5,405 bases of DNA from an archaeon. Lineage in GTDB: Archaea; Nanobdellota; Nanobdellia; Pacearchaeales; GW2011-AR1. Made by a program: the position numbers and the translations under genes. Below, piece by piece: positions 1 through 5,405 of the stretch. A model generated the notes under the pieces. That model saw only the letters and a program-made list of their open reading frames with translations. It was not told where the DNA came from and did no database searches. The stretch's first letter is position 1. Each line of letters starts with the position of its first letter. The stretch is from positions 1 to 5,405 of the forward strand of contig DAIEOU010000037.1 in the NCBI GenBank assembly GCA_027348755.1, given 5' to 3'.

Positions 1-1
1 T

Positions 2-1102
2 AATAATGGGGTGTGCACAAGTACTAATGGAGGACTAGGAAGCTCATGTAATATATTTTCATGGTGCAACTCAGGGCTTAGTTGTAGTAACTCATTATCT
101 GGAGGAGTATGCCAGCAGACTAATGTTGCTGCTGGAGGGAGCTGTAGCATATATCAAGTATGCTCATCTGGACTTAGCTGCTTTAATGGTGTTTGTACCG
201 CATGTACTCCAAATTCAGCAAGTCTAAGTACATGTGTAAATGGGCAACAGACTAACACAACCACATATTCTCCTGCCGGATGCAGTCTTCCAACAAGCAC
301 AACCGTAAGCTGTTCTGGAGCAATAGGGGCGAGTTGCAGTTCAAACAGTCAGTGTCAGAGCCTTATATGCACTGGAGGTACATGTCAAATACCTCTTAAC
401 ACTCAAATGCTTAGCGGAAGCTGGACTGACCTTGCAGGAAACGTAATAACTCAGGCAAATGTTCATGATAGAGTGGCAATGATTGCAAATGGAGGAAGTC
501 TAACTGGAAAGCAAGTAACATTTAGCTGGTATTCCGGAGGAGTTCTTGCAGGAAGTGCAACAGTAAATGCTCTTAACGATACATATGCTTCATATAACAC
601 CACAATGGATTCATATGGAAATGTATATTTCAAGGCAAGTGTTCAAGGAGGGTCTACAATAACTTCTGGGACTCTTAGTGTAAGTCAGTATGCAGTTAAT
701 TATATACCAAGTGTAAACATAATATTGCCTGTGACTGGAAGTTTGTATATGGTTAACACTCCTGTATTCTTCAGTCAGGTAAGTTCTGATGCACATGCAA
801 ATATAACAAATTATAATTGGGATCTTGGAGATGGTTACGTTGTGAGTGGAAATACAAGCGGAACTCATTACTATCAAACAGCTGGACAGAAAACAATAAC
901 TCTAACTGTAACAGATGAAAAAGGAAGTATAGCTAAAGATCAGGTTTCAATTTTTGTACTTGGAGCTGGAGCAAATGGGCTATATCCATTTATATCACAG
1001 CCAGCATACCAAGGAGTTGTTCTAAGCAATAGCCTTACTGCTCCATACGATGCTCAGGGAAGTTATGTTCTTAATATAACAAGTAGTGGGCAGTGTGTAT
1101 AA
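2..1102 (+). CDS. Cys-rich, PKD-domain surface protein, N-terminal portion (5' end outside window; ends at in-frame TAA)
   Basis: The frame is open to the left edge; the first possible start inside the window is GTG at 11, but coding runs through it, so the true start and any signal peptide lie upstream. Numbering from that GTG as residue 1: residues 8-125 are Cys-rich with three similar four-Cys modules (C13/C19/C25/C34, C45/C51/C57/C62, C109/C115/C120/C125); residues about 131-226 look like an Ig-like beta domain; residues about 233-317 are a PKD domain with the typical WDLGDG at 270-275 and a HYYQTAGQKTITLTV strand. PKD domains are extracellular beta-sandwiches, common in archaeal surface proteins. 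The frame stops at TAA 1100-1102, just after Cys362, in the middle of what looks like another Cys module, and coding continues in the same frame afterwards. No membrane anchor is present before the stop, so this product alone would be released. Domain calls are by eye; the ligand or role is unknown. Confidence 0.8.
   Translation, partial: NNGVCTSTNGGLGSSCNIFSWCNSGLSCSNSLSGGVCQQTNVAAGGSCSIYQVCSSGLSCFNGVCTACTPNSASLSTCVNGQQTNTTTYSPAGCSLPTSTTVSCSGAIGASCSSNSQCQSLICTGGTCQIPLNTQMLSGSWTDLAGNVITQANVHDRVAMIANGGSLTGKQVTFSWYSGGVLAGSATVNALNDTYASYNTTMDSYGNVYFKASVQGGSTITSGTLSVSQYAVNYIPSVNIILPVTGSLYMVNTPVFFSQVSSDAHANITNYNWDLGDGYVVSGNTSGTHYYQTAGQKTITLTVTDEKGSIAKDQVSIFVLGAGANGLYPFISQPAYQGVVLSNSLTAPYDAQGSYVLNITSSGQCV
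32..385 (+). repeat. Three diverged Cys-rich protein modules
   Basis: Protein-level repeats. Module 1 (C13 to C34, nt 47-112) has Cys spacing x5, x5, x8; module 2 (C45 to C62, nt 143-196) has x5, x5, x4; module 3 (C109 to C125, nt 335-385) has x5, x4, x4. Each is preceded by a Gly-rich lead (GLGSSC, AGGSC, AIGASC) and ends in GGVC, NGVC or GGTC. The DNA is diverged, so these are old duplications and not recent tandem copies. Probably small disulfide-bonded folds exposed outside the cell; the family name is not established by eye. Confidence 0.65.
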
Positions 1103-1417
1103 AACATAGTATGCGCTGCAGGACAGTGCCCTACTGCTATCAATGGACAGCAGACTGGGTGCCAATCTCCTACATTCACAAGCACTGCCCAACCTTACGC
1201 AAATGCTCTATTCAACTGGACATTTGAAGATGGAACTACATGGGTTCCTTCAGTCATAGGATATGGATATCTAAGTGGAAACCAAGCTTTTGCATCTGTT
1301 GGACAAAAGATTGCAGAGCTTACTTTAGGTTATGCAGGATATTCAGCTTCAGCAACAAAGTCATTCACAGTTCTTAACCAAAGACAATGTAGCTCAGATG
1401 GAGCAACATGGTATCAA

Positions 1418-2026
1418 GTGCAAAATGGTAAGATAATAGCAAGCATGCCCACTATAGGAGCTGGCGCGAATCCTTCTACATGTGCTGGACTTGATGGCCA
1501 ACCAGGGACTGCAGATGACTGTTGCCCAGCAGGACAGATGTGTACTAGCAACGGATGCGTATTTGACACTAACCCTAATGCAACTTGCTCAGATTATACT
1601 ACTGCATCATCTTGCAATGCAGATCCATCTCAGAGAGTACAGAACAGCCCCCTATGGAACTTCTATGGATGTGGAACAATAGTAAATGGAACTGTTGTAA
1701 CATGCAATTGCAGTTGGATACAAGCACAGAATGGAAGCTCTAACTGTCAGTTTTATACAAACAGACAAAATGCTGATCTTACTGGAGCAGTATCTAGCTG
1801 TACATACAGCACTACAAGTGGAGCATGTACAAACGGATATCAGCAAGTGTACATAACGGCTACTGGAGCAGATCCTAGCTGCCAGAATTCTACTCAAACA
1901 TTGCCATGTGGAAAGCCAGTAATAGAGCTTCCTTTTGTAAATGGAGTTACGATGATTGGAGCAGTTGTCCTAATAATCATGATATATCTGTTTTATCATT
2001 ACTCTAAAAAACCTAGACGACGATAG
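1418..2026 (+). CDS. Cys-rich membrane-anchored C-terminal portion of the same surface protein
   Basis: This segment is in the same frame as the upstream portion. The stop-free frame actually starts at 1103; GTG 1418 is only the first usual start codon after the TAA and has no recognisable ribosome binding site, promoter or signal peptide, so an independent gene here is doubtful. From 1418, the 202 residues contain 15 Cys, including CCPAGQMCTSNGC at 35-47, then a hydrophobic helix at about 177-195 and a basic tail SKKPRRR, which predicts a type I topology with the Cys-rich part outside. Between 1103 and 1417 the same frame also encodes a PKD-like domain (about 1190-1375, with FNWTFEDG at 1211-1234). 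If translated from 1418 alone, the product would have an incomplete ectodomain and probably no export signal. Best read as the distal half of the interrupted gene starting before position 1. Confidence 0.6.
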   Translation: MQNGKIIASMPTIGAGANPSTCAGLDGQPGTADDCCPAGQMCTSNGCVFDTNPNATCSDYTTASSCNADPSQRVQNSPLWNFYGCGTIVNGTVVTCNCSWIQAQNGSSNCQFYTNRQNADLTGAVSSCTYSTTSGACTNGYQQVYITATGADPSCQNSTQTLPCGKPVIELPFVNGVTMIGAVVLIIMIYLFYHYSKKPRRR

Positions 2027-2041
2027 ACTAGGCATGTTTTT
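2012..2041 (+). terminator. Possible weak hairpin plus T-run terminator
   Basis: CCTAG at 2012-2016 pairs perfectly with CTAGG at 2028-2032 across an 11-base loop that contains the TAG stop codon, and a run of five T follows at 2037-2041. The stem is only 5 bp, so termination could depend on the T-run alone, as is common in archaea. The same T-run is part of the TATA-like element of the next gene, so the two roles compete as explanations. Confidence 0.25.
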
Positions 2042-2046
2042 AAACA
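2037..2046 (+). promoter_or_regulatory. TATA-like box for the 882-aa surface protein (leaderless spacing)
   Basis: TTTTTAAACA lies at -29 to -20 relative to the ATG at 2066, where an archaeal TATA box would sit if transcription began at or next to the start codon. No Shine-Dalgarno-like GGAGG or GAGG is seen before this ATG. Two downstream genes have a similar element at the same offset, which raises confidence; the high AT content lowers it. Confidence 0.45.
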
Positions 2047-2065
2047 GATTTAGCTCTAAAGATAT

Positions 2066-4714
2066 ATGAAAAAGGGGATTGTATTTTCAGCTTTTTTAGT
2101 TTTTTTTCTCGCAGCTTTTGTGAGTGCAGATATAAGCGTTTCTGGAAATAACATAAAGCAGACATATTCATCAGGAGATTACATCTCAGGATCTATTACA
2201 TTAAACATGCAGAATGTTTCATATGACTCTATATTAAGCACAAACCTTAATGGAAGCATAACTATAGGAGATTTGCTGAATAAAGATAACCTTAGAGAAG
2301 GATATGACTACAATTGTAGTTCTGTTGGATGCAACAATCAATATAACATAGGAGACAAAGCAGTTATAGAGCCATTATATTCTGGATCTCCAAACCTTGT
2401 AGGATTCAAACTTACTGGAAGCAATATACAGATTCAAAGCATGTCGCTTAAAATAACTGGAGACAGCTCTCCAGGATGTTCTGCACAGATATATGCAAAC
2501 ATGTTTGATAATTCAAGCAAACCTATACAAAATAACAAATATCTCAATCAGACATGCTCTGTAAGGTCTAGCGGGTGCTTTGACAGTACTCTTGCTGAAT
2601 CAAGTTACACTCTCGCAAATATAAGTTCTACTCCATACTGCATAAAACAAACTCTTGGAGCAGCGCCTGCTTACATGCTTGGAGCCCATGTAATTTCTCC
2701 TGGGAACATATCTAACGATCAACTTAAAATGGATATATACCCTTCAGACTTTTCTACTACTCCTTTGGGAGAATGTTTATTGGATAACGTAAGTCAGCAA
2801 GGATATGCGGATGTATCTTGCAATGTAAATTATGCAGGGGCTAGTCAGCAAGACTATTACATATGTATATCTTCAGAAAGACAGACATCAGCATATCTAA
2901 TAAAGACAGAACAAACTTCACCAACTTGTGGGGCAAAGGCTCCTGATCCTACGCCGATACAGAAAGACTTCGATATATATGTCCAGCCTTTAATGTATGA
3001 CAGTCCAGCATATACTCTTAGCGACAATCTTTTTAACGTCGTGTACTACAGAGAGAACTTCACTACTGATGCTCAAAATTACATACAACAAAATTACAAT
3101 GGAGATTGTGTAACCAACAGTTGCATACTTCCTATATCTATAAACGGAGCAGACCAAACAGTTTCATTCAGTAATCCTAGCTTGGTATATACTTCAAGTG
3201 GAATACCCGTTACAGAAACAAGCCTTTATTCTCTTAATAAGACAAGCTCAGAAGTAAATGCACAAAATATTGTACTTAACATAGCTCCTGCAGGATTCTC
3301 TATACCTTACGGAAGCCAACCTGGAAGTTTTGTGCTTAGCTTAGACAATCAGACTATATTGACTGTTCCTATAAACGTAAGCCTTGGAGTATTGTTCGAT
3401 GTAAGTCCTAAGTTTGCATTGATCGGAATACCTACAAATTTCGGAATCTCAGCTGGCAACAATATAACCTCTGCAAGTTGGAATTTCAACGATGGAACTC
3501 AAGCTCAAAGCGGAACAAGTGTTATACATTCATTCAGCCAAGCAGGTATATATACTGCAAACGTGCAGGTCTCAACTTCAGACGGAAAAACAGGAAGCAG
3601 AGCAATACAAATAATAGTTGGGGAGCCTGAAGCTAGCGCAAACGAACTATTGAATCTTGATAAAAACAGGATAAAGGATATAGAAAGTAACATAAGTGCT
3701 ATGCCTGATTGGATTCAACCAATAATAAGGAACAGACTTAATATAACAAACATAAATGATTCTGTAAATTACATAAGTGCAAAGATGGCATATGCATCTA
3801 ACAGCACGGAATTCATAAGTGTAATAACTGAATTACAAGCTCTAGACGTGCCTTCAAACATTGCTATAACAAAATCTGGAGAATATCCTCTGACTCTTGC
3901 TTACTCGCATATAGATCTCTCTCCTTTGTCTGGACAAATAAACCTGACTACCTCTAAACTTGAAGGAAGTCTTGTAAGTTGGCTTAATGATAATTACGAC
4001 TCAAAGATAAACATAAGCACACTTTCTTCAAGCTCACAGTCAGGTTCACAGCCCATATTATCTGTAATAAATATAACTCTTAACCCTAAGAGTGCAACTT
4101 CAGGAGATAATCTTGTTATAAACTATCCTCTTGATGCTATATCTTTCAAAGAAGAGTATGGGCAGAAGCAGATGGGAAGTTCCACAGTTATACCTCTTTC
4201 TGGAGCTTCTCAAAGTATATCATTCGGCATACCTTCTGATGTAGGCATAGACAGCCTTGGAATATATGTTTACCCTTCAGATATATCAAAGGTAGCTCCT
4301 GCAGAAAGCATAGCCCCTGCGGAAAACACCGCTCCAAAGCAGACATTAACACTTGCATTAGGCATAGCTTCAATAATTCTGCTTGTTTGCGTTATAGCAT
4401 TCGTACTTCAATTTTGGTATAAGAAGAAATATGAGTCATATCTTTTCAAAAATAATGACGATTTGTTCAATATGATGACTTTCATATATAATTCAAGAGT
4501 ATCAAAGATATCTGACATAGACATACGAAAGAAACTCTCTAGCACAGGATGGACAAAGGAACAGATAGCATATGCATTTGACAAGCTTAATGGGAAAGTA
4601 TTGGGAATATTCGGTATACCGATATTCAAAGCTTCACAAGAAAGCAAAGTCAAAGCAGAGATAGAGAAGAGACAATCAGCAGACGGAAGGTTTATTAAAA
4701 GAAAAATTTTCTAA
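2066..4714 (+). CDS. Large type I membrane surface protein with signal peptide, PKD domain and cytoplasmic C-terminal domain
   Basis: 882 residues, complete. The start is supported by a classic signal peptide: MKK, hydrophobic core 4-18, likely cleavage after VSA at residue 21. The ectodomain (22 to about 759) is rich in Ser, Thr and Asn, has 12 Cys, all between residues 84 and 353, and about 20 N-X-S/T sequons. A PKD domain lies at about 442-518, with WNFNDG at 472-477 and a HSFSQAGIYTANV strand at 488-500. A more helical stretch follows at about 522-595. An Ala/Pro-rich linker (743-757) leads to one transmembrane helix (about 760-783), then WYKKKYE as stop-transfer. The cytoplasmic domain (784-882) is charged and helical, with an IRKKLSSTGWTKEQIAYAFDK segment at 820-840, resembling short helical 'GW..EQI' motifs that I recall from archaeal membrane proteins. 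Probable role: envelope protein or sensor/adhesin; not recognised as a named family. A 39-base gap separates it from the interrupted upstream gene. Confidence 0.85.
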   Translation: MKKGIVFSAFLVFFLAAFVSADISVSGNNIKQTYSSGDYISGSITLNMQNVSYDSILSTNLNGSITIGDLLNKDNLREGYDYNCSSVGCNNQYNIGDKAVIEPLYSGSPNLVGFKLTGSNIQIQSMSLKITGDSSPGCSAQIYANMFDNSSKPIQNNKYLNQTCSVRSSGCFDSTLAESSYTLANISSTPYCIKQTLGAAPAYMLGAHVISPGNISNDQLKMDIYPSDFSTTPLGECLLDNVSQQGYADVSCNVNYAGASQQDYYICISSERQTSAYLIKTEQTSPTCGAKAPDPTPIQKDFDIYVQPLMYDSPAYTLSDNLFNVVYYRENFTTDAQNYIQQNYNGDCVTNSCILPISINGADQTVSFSNPSLVYTSSGIPVTETSLYSLNKTSSEVNAQNIVLNIAPAGFSIPYGSQPGSFVLSLDNQTILTVPINVSLGVLFDVSPKFALIGIPTNFGISAGNNITSASWNFNDGTQAQSGTSVIHSFSQAGIYTANVQVSTSDGKTGSRAIQIIVGEPEASANELLNLDKNRIKDIESNISAMPDWIQPIIRNRLNITNINDSVNYISAKMAYASNSTEFISVITELQALDVPSNIAITKSGEYPLTLAYSHIDLSPLSGQINLTTSKLEGSLVSWLNDNYDSKINISTLSSSSQSGSQPILSVINITLNPKSATSGDNLVINYPLDAISFKEEYGQKQMGSSTVIPLSGASQSISFGIPSDVGIDSLGIYVYPSDISKVAPAESIAPAENTAPKQTLTLALGIASIILLVCVIAFVLQFWYKKKYESYLFKNNDDLFNMMTFIYNSRVSKISDIDIRKKLSSTGWTKEQIAYAFDKLNGKVLGIFGIPIFKASQESKVKAEIEKRQSADGRFIKRKIF
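4691..4700 (+). promoter_or_regulatory. TATA-like box for the Era-like GTPase gene (leaderless spacing)
   Basis: TTTATTAAAA sits at -29 to -20 relative to the ATG at 4720, inside the last codons of the preceding gene (Phe-Ile-Lys-Arg). It is the best match of the three to the archaeal T/A-rich TATA consensus. No Shine-Dalgarno sequence is seen before the ATG. An internal promoter for this gene would work in addition to any read-through from upstream. Confidence 0.45.
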
Positions 4715-4719
4715 ACAAT

Positions 4720-5358
4720 ATGTTACAGGTATTAAGGGATTTTTCAAAGAGGGTGTTAAGAAACTTATTTAATAGACGAGAAAACATAAAGATTGGATTT
4801 TATGGTCCGCCAAATGCTGGAAAGACAAGTTTGGCGAACAGAATATGTAAAGATTGGACTGGTGAAGAGCTTGGGCAGGTAAGCAAAGTTCCACATGAGA
4901 CTAGACATGTACAGTTTAAGGAGAAAGTAGAAATAAGCTATAAGGGAAAAAAGCTCACTTTCAAGATGGTTGATACTCCAGGTATAGCTACAAAAATAGA
5001 TTATGAAGATTTTCTTAAATATGGTATGAAAAAGAATGAGGCTAAAAAGAGAGCAAAGGAAGCTACTCAAGGTATAATAGATTCTATACAATGGCTTGAC
5101 GATATGGATGCAGTCATAGTGGTTCTTGACTCTTCTGAGAATCCATACTCTCAAGTTAACATAACTATAATAGGAAATTTAGTTGCAAGAAAAATACCTG
5201 TGCTCATAGTAGGAAACAAGATAGACTTGAAGAAAGCAGACACAAAGAAGATACAAGCTGCATTCCCCGAGTATGATGTAGTTGGAATATCTGCAAAAGA
5301 TGGAATTAACATGGAGGAATTCTACGAGTCTTTATTCAAGCTCGCAAAGAAAGTTTAA
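4720..5358 (+). CDS. Archaeal Era-like GTP-binding protein (TRAFAC-class GTPase)
   Basis: 212 residues, complete. All GTPase motifs are visible: G1/Walker A GPPNAGKTS at 29-37, a switch-I threonine T61 in HETRH, G3 DTPG at 85-88, G4 NKID at 166-169, G5 SAK at 191-193. The protein ends about 20 residues after G5, so it lacks the C-terminal KH RNA-binding domain of bacterial Era (about 300 residues); this short form is typical of archaeal Era-like proteins. The basic N-terminal helix (1-20) precedes the G domain, and DWTGEELGQVSKVPHETRH around 45-63 is the stretch I recognise from the archaeal family. A charged insert (about 92-117, rich in Lys/Glu) follows G3. Cytosolic; hydrolyses GTP, with a ribosome or RNA-related role assumed by analogy to Era but not proven in archaea. 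It starts 5 bases after the preceding stop and is followed after 1 base by the next gene, so co-transcription is likely. Confidence 0.9.
   Translation: MLQVLRDFSKRVLRNLFNRRENIKIGFYGPPNAGKTSLANRICKDWTGEELGQVSKVPHETRHVQFKEKVEISYKGKKLTFKMVDTPGIATKIDYEDFLKYGMKKNEAKKRAKEATQGIIDSIQWLDDMDAVIVVLDSSENPYSQVNITIIGNLVARKIPVLIVGNKIDLKKADTKKIQAAFPEYDVVGISAKDGINMEEFYESLFKLAKKV
5331..5340 (+). promoter_or_regulatory. TATA-like box for the gene starting at 5360 (leaderless spacing)
   Basis: TTTATTCAAG sits at -29 to -20 relative to the ATG at 5360, within the end of the GTPase gene (Leu-Phe-Lys codons). It shares TTTATT and the exact offset with the element before 4720. No Shine-Dalgarno sequence precedes the ATG. 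The C interrupting the A/T tract makes this the weaker of the two TTTATT elements. Confidence 0.35.
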
Positions 5359-5359
5359 T

Positions 5360-5405
5360 ATGGCTGAAAAGAGGCATTCAGAAAAGAAATTACATGGACT
5401 TAGCC
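5360..5405 (+). CDS. Start of an unidentified gene (3' end outside window)
   Basis: ATG at 5360 opens a frame with no stop to the window edge: 15 complete codons reading MAEKRHSEKKLHGLS. It begins one base after the TAA of the GTPase gene, the spacing expected of an operon member. The N-terminus is basic and hydrophilic, with no signal peptide, so a cytosolic or nucleic-acid-binding protein is plausible. Too little is present to name it. In many euryarchaea the Era-like gene neighbours small archaea-specific genes (DUF2072/DUF2073 types), but nothing visible here shows membership of these families. Confidence 0.6.
   Translation, partial: MAEKRHSEKKLHGLS

Larger units (their letters stand above)
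2..2026 (+). pseudogene. Whole interrupted locus: Cys-rich PKD surface protein with one internal nonsense codon
   Basis: Reading frame 2 is open from the left edge to the TAG at 2024-2026 apart from one TAA at 1100-1102, giving about 673 sense codons. Protein-like composition, Cys spacing and the NGQQT motif seen before the stop (residues 77-81, about nt 239-253) and again after it (1142-1156) show that both sides belong to one gene. The full architecture would be: Cys modules, Ig-like, PKD, Cys module, PKD-like, Cys-rich region, one transmembrane helix, basic tail. Since the reading frame is kept, the lesion is a substitution and not an indel; a single base change would turn AAA, CAA, GAA or TCA into TAA. 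It may be a true pseudogene, a population variant or a consensus error. TAA ends two other complete genes here, so codon reassignment is unlikely. Confidence 0.6.

Noticed and set aside
989..996. TTTATATC, a near-consensus archaeal TATA box inside the first gene
   Set aside because: No start codon lies about 25-30 bases downstream; it is most simply Phe-Ile-Ser coding sequence in an AT-rich genome.
1100..1102. TAA reassigned to an amino acid
   Set aside because: TAA ends the genes at 4712-4714 and 5356-5358 with sensible protein lengths, and TAG ends another, so both codons act as stops here.
1097..1113. TATAAAA overlapping the internal TAA, followed by an ATG at 1111, as a promoter and start for a separate downstream gene
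   Set aside because: The ATG at 1111 is in another frame and opens only a short (about 38-codon) frame; no in-frame ATG, GTG or TTG follows until 1418, far from the box.
1418..1420. GTG 1418 as a true start of an independent 202-aa gene
   Set aside because: No ribosome binding site, TATA-like element at -29 or signal peptide is visible, and the frame before it (1103-1417) clearly encodes a PKD-like domain continuous with it.
1482..1682. 66-codon plus-strand frame overlapping the Cys-rich C-terminal part
   Set aside because: It is an out-of-frame shadow; the overlapping frame has the Cys pattern and transmembrane helix of a real protein.
4765..5154. Long minus-strand open frame (129 codons) opposite the GTPase
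   Set aside because: It is antisense to a clear GTPase with conserved motifs and has no domain or start signal of its own; other minus-strand frames in the window are likewise shadows.
1..5405. CRISPR arrays, tRNA or rRNA genes, insertion sequences
   Set aside because: No regularly spaced direct repeats, cloverleaf-like sequence, rRNA-like stretch, transposase frame or terminal inverted repeats were seen.

Overview
The window looks like a piece of an AT-rich archaeal genome, most likely a DPANN lineage such as the Micrarchaeota/ARMAN group. Three things suggest this: a short archaeal-type Era-like GTPase lacking the bacterial KH domain; two neighbouring membrane-anchored surface proteins with PKD/Ig-like domains, one of them very Cys-rich; and coding starts without Shine-Dalgarno sequences but with TATA-like elements at leaderless-promoter distance. 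The lineage call is inference; no rRNA or other phylogenetic marker is present. All genes lie on the + strand and are tightly packed, and AGA/AGG (Arg), ATA (Ile) and GGA (Gly) codons are common throughout.

Region 1 (2-2026) is one long reading frame of about 673 sense codons, already open at the left edge and broken by a single in-frame TAA at 1100-1102. It encodes a Cys-rich exported protein: repeated Cys modules, an Ig-like domain, a PKD domain, (stop), a second PKD-like domain, a Cys-rich C-terminal region, then one transmembrane helix and a basic tail. The stop separates the extracellular N-terminal part from the membrane anchor, so the locus is a recent nonsense mutant, a consensus/sequencing error, or something more unusual.

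Region 2 (2066-4714) encodes an intact 882-residue type I membrane protein: signal peptide, large extracellular part with 12 Cys and about 20 N-glycosylation sequons, a PKD domain, one transmembrane helix, and a cytoplasmic domain of about 100 residues.

Region 3 (4720-5358) encodes a 212-residue Era-like GTPase with all five G motifs. One base after its stop, another gene begins (5360) and runs off the window.

The three complete starts (2066, 4720, 5360) each have a T-rich TATA-like element at exactly -29 relative to the ATG, placed at or inside the end of the preceding gene. This suggests leaderless transcripts from overlapping promoters, despite the operon-like spacing of the last two junctions. 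The two surface proteins probably belong to the cell envelope; a functional link between them and the GTPase is not shown by the sequence.
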